This document shows, piece by piece, positions 52,688 through 63,496 of a stretch of 64,000 nucleotides of DNA. The notes beneath the pieces are model-generated. The model did no database searches. It was not told the DNA's origin and saw only the letters and a list, made by a program, of their open reading frames with translations. The position numbers and the translations under genes are program-made. Position 1 is the stretch's first letter. Each line of letters starts with the position of its first letter. This DNA comes from Doryteuthis pealeii. Its lineage: Eukaryota; Mollusca; Cephalopoda; Myopsida; Loliginidae. Location: positions 14,644,727 through 14,708,726 of the forward strand of contig CM042145.1 in assembly GCA_023376005.1 (NCBI GenBank), written 5' to 3'.

Positions 52688-53590
52688 GACATTTTATGCT
52701 ATTTATAAAAATTCAGCCGTAAGATTATCAACGCTAAAACAAAAAGAAAAAGAAACAAACAACTTTAAAAAAAAAAAAAAGATGCACTATTAATATGACA
52801 TGACATATCCTGTAACCTGGTTTGGTAGTGGAAGTGCTACTCATGTAGTGTGTCTTGGGCACAATTTGCATAAGTGGAACTCGTTTGCATAAGTAGAACC
52901 CTTTTGCAGTGTTCAAGAGATAGTTAATTTTTTTTATTTTAAGACTGAACAAATCAGCATAAGAGGTTAGGACCTGGACTCATCAGTCACGTAAAAAGTA
53001 ATGTTCAATGATAAGAACACCTTGGAAGTCTTAAGAATCTCTTGTGAGGAATTTCATTAGATGTTGTTGGGAGTAGCAATCTAACAGATTAAAGAACTTC
53101 ATGTAGCAGGAATTCCACTCACTTACTTGGAAATGTTGTCACTTTGCAGCCAAGCAAAGAGATTTCCATATACTATCATAAGAGAAGAATGTTACCGTTG
53201 AAAGTCCAGGCTTAATAAACATCATGTCAGAGATCCTCAAAAAAAAAAAAAAAACAACATTCAGCTTTGTCCCAGGTAGAAATTTAAAATTTGTATTTTT
53301 TTTTTTATATATCTTGCTTCAGTTCCAAGGTGGGAAATTCATATTAAATAAATAAATAAATAAATAAAAACAACAATAATCTTTTTTTTTTCAAGTCTGG
53401 AATGATTCTTTTGATGGAAATGAGAAAAGTGAGCTTTGTGTCCACATTTGTGAATATTTTTTCTTTTTTTTTTTTTTGATCAAATCATTAACTGGAGAGA
53501 GATTTATATGTCAATCACAGAAAAGTTAATAAAAATCCTTTAATACTATTATTATTTTTTTTTTTTTTTTAAAAGAAAGGAAAAATTTTT
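52688..53590. other. No gene recognised; homopolymers and (AAAT)n
   Basis: Immediately 3' of the gene on the minus strand; may hold its 3'UTR and poly(A) site. (AAAT)n at 53,345-53,370. Confidence 0.5.
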
Positions 53591-53620
53591 TTTCTCCAAA
53601 CTGAAATCACATTCAGAGAG

Positions 53621-54613
53621 TCAATCTTTCTTAACAAGTATGGATCCTGTCAGCATTGGTGGTTCAGTGCATACAACATCCTCCTCGGATTCTTCACTCT
53701 CAATAATATTGGATCTATTCTTCTTTTTCGGATTATTCAAGGAGATATCAGCTTCTGACTCACTATTTGCTAAGGATTCATGAGCTCTGTCATCTGTCAC
53801 GGAACCGCTGTGTTCACTCGACAAGGAAGACTTTTGACTTTTGGATCTTTCGATATTCTGGAAAACATTCAGAGATGACTCCTTTGTATTGCCATCCGTT
53901 GATTCCCATTTTGAGTGGGCAGGTTTTGTTTTTTTCCCCATGGCAACTCTTTTAGGCTTTTTATCTTTTTCTCCAAAACTCGAAGATTTATTTGTTCTGC
54001 TTTTCTGTTCATTGCCAGAGTTGTTATTGCTACTGCTGCTATTCAAAACAGAGACATTTTTCTTTTTTTTGGTGATGCTAAACATTTTTAAAGGCTTTTC
54101 TGAATTCCTATCTCTGTCAGAGTCAGAACTATCCAAGATGGTTGGTCTTTTAGGGCAGTTCCTTAGAATGGTTTCGTTTTCACTGTCAGATGAAATTGGG
54201 GAGCCAACTTGGAGTTTCTGACTAGAAGCCTTCATATGCAGTTTTTTAAGTGTCCCTTTCACTTTATTTTGCTTCTTTATTTTTGTAACTGAATCATCCG
54301 AACTGTCCAACGATTCAGATGACCTCTGTTGCTGCCGGTTTGCTGAACTTTTTGATCGACATTTTTTTGAGGAGCTTTCTGTATAACGTTTCTTGGCAAA
54401 TTTTTGTTGTCTCGATTTGCATTTAGTATGATTGTCACTGTCATCATCAGATACAGCAAAGGGGCTTTCATCTCCACTTGTGTATGCGGCATCGTAGTTG
54501 TAACGTGATTGGACATGTACAAAGTCATTAACAAGTTTTCTCGGTTGTAATGCAGTAATCCCCTTTGTTGGCACATCACTTATTTTATCCCAGACATCTG
54601 CTCTTGACGGCAT
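53621..54613 (-). CDS. Ser/Lys-rich, probably nuclear protein of unknown family
   Basis: Intronless frame of 330 codons from the MPSRADVWDKISDVPTKGI start. Residues 1-50 look ordered (WDKISD, ITALQPRKLVNDFVHVQ, RYNYDAAY). The rest is low-complexity: Ser/Asp clusters suited to CK2 phosphorylation (SGDESPF, SDSENET, SDSDRD), basic runs (KKKKN, NPKKKNRSN, KKPKRVAMGKK) that could serve as nuclear localisation signals, and an acidic end (ESEESEEDVV). No signal peptide or membrane segment. The frame is open upstream of this Met for about 40 more codons. A better start may be the ATG at 54,747, one base out of frame (see next entry). I do not recognise the family. Codon use looks like real coding, and its length is far beyond chance in such AT-rich DNA. 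Expression and whether it is a single-exon gene, last exon, or retrocopy are unknown. Confidence 0.75.
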   Translation of the reverse strand: MPSRADVWDKISDVPTKGITALQPRKLVNDFVHVQSRYNYDAAYTSGDESPFAVSDDDSDNHTKCKSRQQKFAKKRYTESSSKKCRSKSSANRQQQRSSESLDSSDDSVTKIKKQNKVKGTLKKLHMKASSQKLQVGSPISSDSENETILRNCPKRPTILDSSDSDRDRNSEKPLKMFSITKKKKNVSVLNSSSSNNNSGNEQKSRTNKSSSFGEKDKKPKRVAMGKKTKPAHSKWESTDGNTKESSLNVFQNIERSKSQKSSLSSEHSGSVTDDRAHESLANSESEADISLNNPKKKNRSNIIESEESEEDVVCTEPPMLTGSILVKKD

Positions 54614-54747
54614 AGTAAATTCCTTTTTATTTTTACGTCTTTCTGAAGACCGTCTGGTTTCAGAACAGGTGATGATTTTGGAGTTGTGTTCTCCATTTCG
54701 TTTTTTGGATCAGTCTTTTCAGGTAAATTTTCACAACTGGATTTCAT
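54614..54747 (-). pseudogene. Probable true N-terminus of the 53.6-kb gene, one base out of frame
   Basis: ATG at 54,747 opens MKSSCENLPEKTDPKNEMEN, then PKSSPVLKPDGLQKDV. It has the same Ser/Lys/Pro style as the downstream protein, but it is offset by one base from the 330-codon frame. A single extra A in the gtaaaaataaaaagg run (about 54,620-54,640) would bring them in line. Either the assembly lost a base, the locus is decaying, or this part is spliced differently. Confidence 0.5.
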
Positions 54748-54779
54748 CGGTATTTAAAAAAAAAAAACTTTTTTAGTTT

Positions 54780-56500
54780 TTTTTTTTTTAAAAGATATAT
54801 ATTTATTTGATAAATAATAACAATGTAGAACAGTTCGTACTTATTGTGCGTTTGTGTAAAATAAAGTTAATATCCAATAAATTGGATTTTCAAGAACATA
54901 GAAATAAAAAAAGGCACTATGAAAATATAGAATAGAGAAAAATTCTTATTAAAAATAAATTTTGTTACAAATATAGATAAAGCTGATTTCAGAATAAAAA
55001 TGAGATATACTTTTTAATGTTTAATACTGCATAAATGTAAATTATACAGATTATCACAATTTAAGAAAAAATTGTCATTGATTCTTGTAAAAAAAAGATA
55101 ATAAAAAATCACAAAATTTAACTTTTGTAATTTTTTTAACTTCTACGTTTGTTTTTAAATATGATAAAACTTTGACAAAAATAAAATTATTAACTAAAAA
55201 ACTTCAAAACTTAAAATAAGCAATATTTAAAAAATAAAATTTTAAATTTGATCATTTCGTTTAATTGTAGTTCTCAGTTACTAATTAGCAAGTATTCATG
55301 TATATTACTTTAATTTGCTAAATTTAAGAACATTATTTTAAATCCCAAATCGATTAAAAAAGCGAGATATCATCAAATAATTTTAAAGATTATACAGCAG
55401 TTTAAAATATTTTTTTCTCTTGAAAGAAATAAAATAAAATTATTAATTTAAAAAATAGAAGAAGAAAAAAACAATAATTGTTTAAATTTCTTTTCTTAGT
55501 TATTGTCCCGTAGAATGAAAAATTAAAGAAGGCAAAATTTTTCAACAAATATTTACGAGTTATCTTTTATACAATCAAGATTAAAATCAAACAACTTGAT
55601 GGATATTTTTTACTTTGTATTGCAGCATTTTTCTTTTTTTTAAAAAGAAGAAATTGTTTTAGGGGACGACATTTCAGTGAAGAAAACGTGAATGTTGTTT
55701 GCTGATGAGGAAGAAAGTAAGTTCTAACATGACAACATTAAATCACGCAGTTGCCGTCATCATTGATTTTAAGTGAACATGGTTCCTGAGTTAAACAAGG
55801 AACCCATAAGAAACAATATATTAGTCAAAAATAAAAGTACTTATCGCATTGCTACTCTCTCAAATCTTAGTTTCAAATGTTTGAAAATTAATTAAAGGGT
55901 AAAAAATAAAGTTATTTTAATCCAAGAACATTTCTCTCTCTCTAAAAAGATACGAACTGTGTGTAAAATAAACTCTTTTGTTGTTGTTTTGTTTTTTGTT
56001 TTTTTCACTTTTAAGGAGCGAACCATACATATAAAGCAAGTTCGTTATTCCATCAAATTATAATGAAGAAATGCCTTCGTTTTTGTAAAGGAAAAATTTG
56101 AAATAACAAATGAAACATGAAAATAGATTTAAAAAACAAAACAAATTGAAATAAGTAAAAACTGGTATTCCGTACGTTACTCGTTTTGTACGTAACACTA
56201 CTAATAACAACAACTTTAACTATTCATTTTACAAGAAATACTTAACTGAAAAAATTCATACTGATGTGGATTGTCCTTTTAAATATAAAAGAGAGAACTT
56301 TGGCCCGAATGATTAAGATATTTCTTCTTAAACTTAAATTCACATTATGATGATGATGGCAATTAATTTCCGTTGCTCAGCTGCTGGGCACTTTACTTAC
56401 AACAGCATCATAACAATTAAATTAAGAGTAAAAACAAACAAATAGAAGACGAAAGAAAGATCAAATAACTTAGCATTTGATGTGAAATATAACTTGTGAG
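54780..56500. other. AT-rich, repeat-poor stretch
   Basis: No member of the repeat families and no ORF with a domain. Probably 5' flank or intron of the minus-strand gene. Confidence 0.5.
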
Positions 56501-56519
56501 TCTGAAATACAAAAAGCCA

Positions 56520-56720
56520 TTTCCTACACGTTCATTTTCACATTGACTGTATTTTCACTTTATCGCGTTTGGTGATACGAACTTCTTTAGACATTGTTGA
56601 CGGTGACTATCGTGAAGATGTTCCCATCTTTAAAAACATCCGGAACTTTTCGTACATATCTATGTGCTTTTTGGTGGGAGACGAGGAAGTTAATGATTTA
56701 GTGTCACTTTCTTCCTATAT
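56520..56720 (-). promoter_or_regulatory. GC-richer island: candidate first exon / promoter
   Basis: In an AT desert this 200-bp stretch has codon-like sequence on the minus strand: SSSPTKKHIDMYEKFRMF then a stop, and an 18-codon frame MSKEVRITKRDKVKIQSM at 56,594-56,538. An aAGATGGgaac (YY1-like) precedes the latter. The plus strand also stays open for about 70 codons without a start. It may be the upstream exon of the 53.6-kb gene; no proof. Confidence 0.25.
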
Positions 56721-57399
56721 CTGTTATTCTGAATAATACATACAATTCATTTAGAAGTTTTTTGACGATAGTATTAATCGTTTTAAACAAAAAATGATTT
56801 ACTTCTGGTCCTATGGTCATTAAAAAAGAAGGAAAACTTCATGTTAAACATACAAACACATGAAAGAATTTATTTTTTTAGAAAGAAAGACAGGAGGCCT
56901 TTTTAGTGAGTATGGCATGTCCTGAAGTATGTTTTAACGGTCAATAGTTTTAAATTTCAACAAGTTTTTAAAACTTTTTATTTTTGTTTTAATAAATAAT
57001 TAGTAATTAATTACAAATTTCCATTAAAAATATATTATAAATATATATATATTAAAAATATATTATATTAGTTTTGATGCTCTAAAAACAAAAAAGAAGT
57101 TAAATGTTTCGAAATAGTTCTTGTAATATAAAAAGATAAAATACTTTTTTTTTAGAACTAAATGTTTATTGTTATTAAAGTCAGTAAATAAATGCTTGTG
57201 TAGAATAGCTCAATTAAGAACATTTCCCTTATTTCTGTTAATGTCCAAACAAGCAGAAAAGGAAAAAAAGACTAAAAGGTTTGAAAGAGTTCTTAAAATA
57301 CTTTTTCTTTTTAGAACATATTAGTTGTTAATCATTACATTGAATTGTAAAAACTTGAATTTTTTTTCAATCGCAAGAAAGATATTTAGTTAAAAATTT

Positions 57400-57518
57400 T
57401 AGGCATACCTAATTATTCGTCTGCTTTTCATTTTAAAGACGAATTAAAATTAATTAAATCGATTATTTAAGGTCGAATTTTTGTCTAAGTCGAAAAGTAG
57501 TAACATAATGAGCATCAG

Positions 57519-57549
<31 letters not shown>

Positions 57550-57615
57550 AGAAGCAAAATAATATTACACATGTAATTTATTTTTAATACATTTAAAACG
57601 ATTTTTCGGTCAATT
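57400..57615 (-). repeat. RepDR copy 3
   Basis: Inverted relative to 19,341 and 24,755 copies; contains a poly(A) of about 24 at 57,523-57,546. Confidence 0.8.
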
Positions 57616-57690
57616 TTGCTCAAATATGGACATAAACTTTTAAATTAAAAACAAATTATTTTACTTGTTTTATTTTATAAACTTTTTAAT

Positions 57691-57722
57691 CATGATGATG
57701 ATGATGATGATGATGATGATAA
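57691..57722. repeat. (ATG)n microsatellite
   Basis: About ten units. Confidence 0.95.
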
Positions 57723-57862
57723 TAATATTATCCTTTCTAATTTTTTTTTTTTTTGCTTCCTACAAGTTATTTCACACCAGTTTTAACTGGTGGTTTTTCA
57801 CTAGAGTCTAAGTAACAGCAAGCCTCCCCAGATCTCCAGGACTCATCTAAGTATCCTAGCAG

Positions 57863-57863
<1 letters not shown>

Positions 57864-57901
<38 letters not shown>
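57864..57901. repeat. (ATT)n microsatellite
   Basis: About twelve units. Confidence 0.95.
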
Positions 57902-58038
57902 TTGTATACATGCAGTATTAAAATGAAAATGTTGAATAATCTTGTGGTAAACTTAAAAAAAACAAAAAAACACCTGAATTATCTGTTTTGCATATTAGAT
58001 GGATGTTATTCACAACATCCTCAAAACACAATTCAAGA

Positions 58039-58290
58039 AGGAATTTCAGACCATATGACCTTTAGGCACCCCTTTTGCTTTGCTGATTCATAAGTACATT
58101 TTTTTCATTTACACCGTCAACATCCGGTTGTTTGTTAGGGTTAGGGGTTAGGGTTAGGGGTTAGTTTTATAATTAAAAAAAAACCGTCTGTTAACAAATA
58201 ACCGGATGTTGACGGTGTAAATGAAAAAATGTGCTTATGAATCAGCAAAGCAAAAGGGGTGCCTAAAGGTCATATGGTCCTGAATTTCCT
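58039..58290. mobile_element. MITE-T copy 2
   Basis: Ends aggaatttcagaccatatga and, inverted, aggaatttcaggaccatatg. The loop has ttagggttaggggttagggt (58,135-58,164). Arms of about 95 bp are nearly perfect, including 'caccccttttgctttgctga'. Confidence 0.9.
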
Positions 58291-58339
58291 GTTATAATAT
58301 ATATCAGTCATAACAACCATTGCCAGTGTCTTGCAATTT

Positions 58340-58437
58340 TTTTTCCAACCATATAAATATTTTAAGGTTGGACCAGAAATATGCGAGAAATTGTAATTTG
58401 AACCGAATAAAGTGAAAAATTTGTCAATGTCCACTGA
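58340..58437. repeat. Inverted repeat arm (partner 59,974-60,083)
   Basis: 'ccatataaatattttaagg' and 'gtcaatgtcca' recur inverted 1.6 kb away with about 80% identity by eye. Confidence 0.7.
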
Positions 58438-58579
58438 TTTTACCTAACGATCTAGTAATACTACTCAAATGTCTCTGTCAGTATACATTTATTCCTTTCT
58501 ATTAGATCACCTTTTCAACAAAGGAACTGATAGCATTAATTTTCAACAGTGGTTAAAATGAACATTTAGCCTTTCTTCC

Positions 58580-58815
58580 TCAGTTGGTCTAGTATCCACC
58601 TAGTAATCACAAGGTTCCGGGTTTGATACCAGTCCTCGCCAACTCAGCAAATGAGTAGTACTGCATGGATCTGTGCTGTAGAGTGGGAAACAAGATGGTA
58701 GGTGTGGCACTCCATAGGTGCAAAAACAATCTTCCTGGTCTAGTGTTAGTGAAAAGGGAATAGACCCCCCTCACTGTCTGGCTTATACTGAAAATAGGTC
58801 ACTCCGCTTACTTTA
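58580..58815 (+). mobile_element. SINE-B copy, diverged
   Basis: Head 'ctcagttggtctagtatcc', B-box-like gggtttgatacc, 'gtaggtgtggcactcca', tail 'actgtctggcttatactg'. Confidence 0.78.
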
Positions 58816-59376
58816 CATATGACTTTTTTTAACTTCCTTCTCATCTCCACTTGGTATTAACTCCATGAAATATTTCCCCTACTTACATTTTGATAAAATT
58901 AATTAAACATGAAAGAGAAAAAGTAAATCGTAACACCTTCATATACAAGGTTTTATTTTCATTCCAGTAAAAACATAAAAATTGCTTATGAAATTTTTTT
59001 TCCTTTTTTCCCCCCTTTTTTTCCCTTATCAACACATAATTACAATAAAATTAATTTTTGTTAAAAGAAAATGAAATGTGGAAAAGTATGAGAAATTTGG
59101 GTTATCTGCCCCTTAATCAGGCCCGGAAGTAAGGCATCAGAACAGGGGGGGGTAGAGACCCTAAAATTCATCAGAACAGTCTAACTAGCCGTCAGGGAAA
59201 AAACAAACCCAAATTTCCCATAAAAGTGTTTATCTTAGAATTAGAATATTCAAACTTCTACACATTTTATTTTTTAATAACACGCATAACAATAGTCTGA
59301 GAAGGTGTGGAAAATGTGGAATAATTCAACCGTGAAAATAGTTTTAAACTCTTACATAAAAACATAATGTTATTAT
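58816..59376. other. AT-rich, no gene recognised
   Basis: Nothing identifiable; a GC-richer patch at 59,110-59,200. Confidence 0.5.
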
Positions 59377-59470
59377 TAAGAATTCGAAAGATAAAAATCC
59401 TGATACAAAAGTTTATTTGTGATAGTACAGGGTGTTTCAGAAAAATTGATATCATTTCTTAATCTAATAA
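59377..59470 (+). repeat. Direct repeat unit 1 (partner 60,573-60,670)
   Basis: 'gatagtacagggtgtttcag' and 'ttgatatcatttcttaatc' recur 1.2 kb downstream. The tacagggtgt motif resembles a mariner terminus. Confidence 0.7.
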
Positions 59471-59499
59471 CGGGCAACTGACCTGGTAAACGCTCATAA

Positions 59500-59910
59500 G
59501 GTTATTAATCATCTTAACAACCTTGAGCACCTTTTTGATTTTGATCTCTATGTTTCTAACACACGTGGGCATGCCTACAAAGTGAGAAAACAGCATAGCT
59601 CACATGACATTCGGAAACATTTTTTCACGCTCAGAGTTGCCGAGGCATGGAATAAACTGCCTGCATCCATTGTAGGCTGCCGTAACACTGCATCTTTCAA
59701 AGCCTCCATACTTCCTGTAATCCGCCAACACTATACCTGATACCCCTATCCACACACATATATACGCATGCGCACACATACATATATATCATTACTGTAT
59801 GCTATTCATGTTCCTGGCACTAATACATTATTCTATGTACTAGACATGAGACTTTGATGAGTTGTGGTGCACCTGAGCACTGTACACAATAAATTTCATT
59901 ATTATTTTTA
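59500..59910 (+). pseudogene. LINE 3' end, copy 2
   Basis: Homologous to 7,770-8,190, with the reading frame broken early but AWNKLPAS(I)VGC-like coding still visible, then the same 3'UTR to 'gcactgtacacaataaattt' and a CATTATTATT tail. Confidence 0.8.
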
Positions 59911-59973
59911 ACTCAACTGTGAAAATAATTTTAAACTCCTACCTGAAAACATTATTATTAAGTAGCATTACCA

Positions 59974-60083
59974 GAATTTTTGTGAAATTGATGGACATTG
60001 ACAAATTTGCACCTTATTCAGTTCAACTCACAATTTCTTGCATATTTCTAGTCCAATCTTAAAAATATTTATATGGCTGGAAA
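59974..60083. repeat. Inverted repeat arm (partner 58,340-58,437)
   Basis: 'atggacattgacaaatttgc' and 'aaaatatttatatggctgg'. Confidence 0.7.
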
Positions 60084-60572
60084 GAAAAGAAAATAATCTT
60101 TCTAAATATGTAATTTGTATGTGTTTTTATCCATTGAATTATTTTTTTACACTGAGTTAAAATGGTATTTCGCTTCAAACAGCCAAAAATGCATTATACA
60201 ATTTTTTTTCTGTGGCTGAATTTTACATGTTACATATTTTTGTAAAATCAATTTGAGTGCAGAATCAGAAAGAACATATAATTTTACACAAGAATTCCAA
60301 TTTTTTTATCAAAATTGCTCCAAAAATAAAGGAATAGTGAAGAAATGACTGAATTTCTTGTTTTGAATTGTCCGTGATTTGACATTTTTTTTAAACAAAA
60401 TCATGTCCACTTTTGTACCCCCAATTTCGGGGCTTTAAATTCTCATAACTTTTGAACCACTGGGATATTTGCATAATTCAAACAGTTCTGAACTCTATTT
60501 ACACAGCTCTATATAACTAATGTGATTAAATAACAATAACCTCAAATAAAAAAAATCAACTGGGAATGCTAT

Positions 60573-60670
60573 ATTAAGAATTCAGACGATAAAGATCCTC
60601 AAACAAAAATACATTTTTGACAGTACAGGCTTTTCAGAAAAATTGATATAATTTTTTTAATCTAATAACT
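60573..60670 (+). repeat. Direct repeat unit 2
   Basis: 'tgacagtacaggcttttcag', 'aaaaattgatataatttttt' match 59,377-59,470. Confidence 0.7.
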
Positions 60671-60835
60671 TGTTAATAATTTCTTAATCTAATAACTTGA
60701 CCAATTCTTGTTCAAATGATCCCAAATTTTAACAGAACAACTCAAAATTCTAAGTTTCATATTTTATTTCATTTTTCTTTATAGGTATAGAAATGCCATT
60801 GACTGGAAAAGAAAAATGTTTAAATATTAGCTCTT

Positions 60836-61067
60836 ATCATCCTATACAAACTCATTCCACCCACCCGGAAGTCACATTCGTTTTCCTAATCTGCCCCAAA
60901 TGATAGCCTTTGTTTAAATGTAATATTAAACATAATTAGAAGTTTTATATCAAAGGGAAATACCAGGTAACTTGAAATGAAAAGGCCATTTTTAGGCATT
61001 TTTGATAAATCCTTATAGGAATGGGGCTCTGGACTTAGAAAATTCTCAACAGGATGTTAAGAGTTAT
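60836..61067 (+). mobile_element. MITE-TTAA copy 3
   Basis: 'actcattccacccacccgga' to 'ctcaacaggatgttaagagt'. The left terminus has lost its TTAA. Confidence 0.75.
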
Positions 61068-61132
61068 AATGGGAAAATAATGGGAAGTTAATGGTTAATA
61101 TTATAGAATCTTGAGTTCTTTCTCCACTTTTT

Positions 61133-61163
61133 GTAGTAGTAGTAGTAGTAGTAGTAGTAGTAA
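61133..61163. repeat. (TAG)n microsatellite
   Basis: About ten units. Confidence 0.95.
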
Positions 61164-61189
61164 TAGTCGTAGTGTCTTTCGTAAGTATC

Positions 61190-61620
61190 TTCTCGCATTA
61201 AGCGTGAATAGCAGTTCTACCCTGGCCTCTAAAATGCCAGGTTATTAAATAGTCATCGAGTAGGTAAGTATAAAGTTGGGTGCTCCCAGCAGACACCCAC
61301 ACTATTTAGTGGAACAGTCCACTTCTGCTCTACACAGTTGTTCTTAAAATCTGAGATCATTTGAATGTGAATAGACACCACCCTTAGAGATAAGTAGCAG
61401 TAAGTAGTTTCCTGACTAAACTGTTTGATCCTGGCTGTTGATCTATGAGGTTTACCTGCCCAGAAATCTTGTGAAGCGTCTTGTTGATCTGCTTTTGGTT
61501 TCATCTGCCTTGCTTGTACATCCATCATGCTGCTTCCCATGGTTTCTGATGTTACACACTTGTATGGTGCATATAATACTCTACTCCCCCCTCTGTATCT
61601 GATATCCAGTGATGAGCTGG
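61190..61620 (-). other. Unclassified; 95-codon frame
   Basis: 61,253-61,540 encodes MGSSMMDVQARQMKPKADQQ onward with no family I recognise. Upstream on the minus strand is a purine run gaggggggagtag, which could be a polypurine tract of an LTR element. Speculative. Confidence 0.3.
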
Positions 61621-61759
61621 AGCAAGATTACTGAGTGATTATGGAGGCTGCATGTTTTTTTAACTTGGAGTGTGTTATGATTCACATGGCCATTTTAGGG
61701 CTGTAGTTGAAGGCAGTTTTACAGTGGAGATTCTTTGTGGCATAAAGTTTGATCCTTTC

Positions 61760-62010
61760 TTGAAGTAGAAGGATGTAATATCATTTTTAATTCTTGTCTG
61801 TTGATCTGTCGTCAAAGTAGAAGTTGTATCAGAGTTGATCCTGTATTGAAGTAGAATGTTGTATAATTCTTGTCTGTTGATCTGTCCTCAAAGTAGAAGT
61901 TGTATCAGAGTTGATCCTGTCTTGCAGTAGAAAGTTGCATAATCTTGTCCTCAAAGTAAAAGTTGTATAAGAGTTGATCCTGTATTGAAGTAGAATGTTG
62001 TATAATCCTT
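61760..62010. repeat. Imperfect tandem repeat, about 75-bp unit, three copies
   Basis: 'gtagaagttgtatcagagtt' and 'gatcctgtattgaagtagaa' recur at about 61,817, 61,896 and 61,955. Confidence 0.85.
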
Positions 62011-62367
62011 GTCTCTTATTCCTTTAAGCAGTCTATCCAGCGAGTAATTTTAGAACAATTTATTAATGCCTTAAATAGTAAATTAAATACATGTTTGGGC
62101 ATTTTTAATTGGCCAATTCAGCCACTGCTGTCTTGGAATAGCCTATAAATATAAGTTATGGCCTTTAGCACACCTTATACCTAAAATAATCCAGCAGGAT
62201 TTTATCTCTCTTTTTTATTGCCTGTGGCTACACAGGTAGGGTTTTGATATATACAAGGCTTAGCTTAATACAGCACAAAGCTAATTGGATACAGGAAGAT
62301 CGTATTGCACCAGTTTAGACTGGCAGAAGTATAATAACAGCATCACGAACACAAAGATCTCTCCAAA

Positions 62368-62628
62368 AAAATTTGGACCATATTACCTTTAGGCACTCCT
62401 TTTTGATCTCGATTCAGAAGGACATGTTTTTCATTTACACTGTCAATATCTGGTTTGTTAACAGACAATTTTTAGAGTTTTTGTTTTAAATTATAAAACT
62501 AACCCCTAATCCTAACCCTAACCCTAACCCCTAACAAACAACCAGATATTGACGGTGTGAATGAAAACATGTTCTTCTGAATAAAGATAAAAAAGGGTGC
62601 CTAAAGGTCATATGGTCCAAAATTTGGA
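62368..62628. mobile_element. MITE-T copy 3, loop inverted
   Basis: Arms 'ttggaccatattacctttag' and its inverse. The loop reads cctaaccctaaccctaaccc (62,499-62,535), so the telomere-like strand is opposite to copies 1 and 2 relative to the window, on the right side of the loop. Confidence 0.88.
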
Positions 62629-62644
62629 ACATTAACAACTTTTC

Positions 62645-63085
62645 ATAAATTAATTGATTGATTTTAACGGCATATCAACCTGTCTAGGGTTATTTTATAC
62701 CTAGAGGTTTGACTGATTTTTTAATTGATTGATTTTAACGGCACGTCAACCTGTCTAGGTTATTTGATACCTAGAGGTTTGATTGATTTCTTAATTAATT
62801 GATTGATTTTAACTGCATATCAACCTGTCTAGGGTTATTTTATACCTAGAGGTTTGATTGATTTCTTAATTAATTGATTGATTTTAACGGCATATCAACC
62901 TGTCTAGGGTTATTTTTTATACCTAGAGGTTTGATTGATTTCTTAATTAATTGATTGATTTTAACGGCATATCAACCTGTCTAGGGTTATTTATACCTAG
63001 AGGTTTGATTGATTTCTTAATTAATTGATTGATTTTAACGGCATCAACCTGTCTAGGGTTATTTTATACCTAGAAGTTAGGGAAT
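62645..63085. repeat. Minisatellite, six units of 71-77 bp
   Basis: 'gattttaacggcatatcaac' starts at 62,660, 62,731, 62,805, 62,880, 62,957 and 63,031 (variants). The unit is the terminus of RepF, and a RepF body fragment follows at 63,195. Confidence 0.95.
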
Positions 63086-63194
63086 TGCATTCATTGTACA
63101 TTTATATTTACATTTTTTTTGTGTGTATTTTTTCTAAAGCATTTTTTTTTTGCATACACTCCAATCTAATACTAATAATTTTTAAACAGATTTA

Positions 63195-63405
63195 TTTGGC
63201 CAATAGATAGGACCTTAACAGGTACTACCACTGCATGTCAAAGTGGACATGGGAATAATGGCAATGAAGAGGTACTCTACACTCCCCAGATCTCCAGAAC
63301 TGGAGCCTCACCATTAAATACAGTTTAGTGTCATACTTAGGACACCTCATTTGGGGGAGGGGTCTTACCCCTCTGCAGAGGATACAATTAATGTATTCTT
63401 AGCCC
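63195..63405 (+). repeat. RepF fragment
   Basis: 'ggaccttaacaggtactacc', 'cagatctccagaactggagc', 'ggggtcttacccctctgc'. Confidence 0.75.
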
Positions 63406-63453
63406 TGCAACAAGGGGATTATTTGTTGGTTTTGCCTAACTGATTCTCATAAT

Positions 63454-63458
<5 letters not shown>

Positions 63459-63495
<37 letters not shown>

Positions 63496-63496
63496 T
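63459..63496. repeat. (TA)n microsatellite
   Basis: About 18 units. Confidence 0.95.

Noticed and set aside
53767..54221. Plus-strand ORFs of 62 and 126 codons
   Set aside because: Shadows of the Ser/Lys-rich minus-strand gene; hydrophobic Leu/Phe-rich reading is expected from its complement.
58135..58164. Interstitial telomere from a chromosome fusion
   Set aside because: The TTAGGG block is part of a hairpin element present in three copies, so it is better explained as transposon content.
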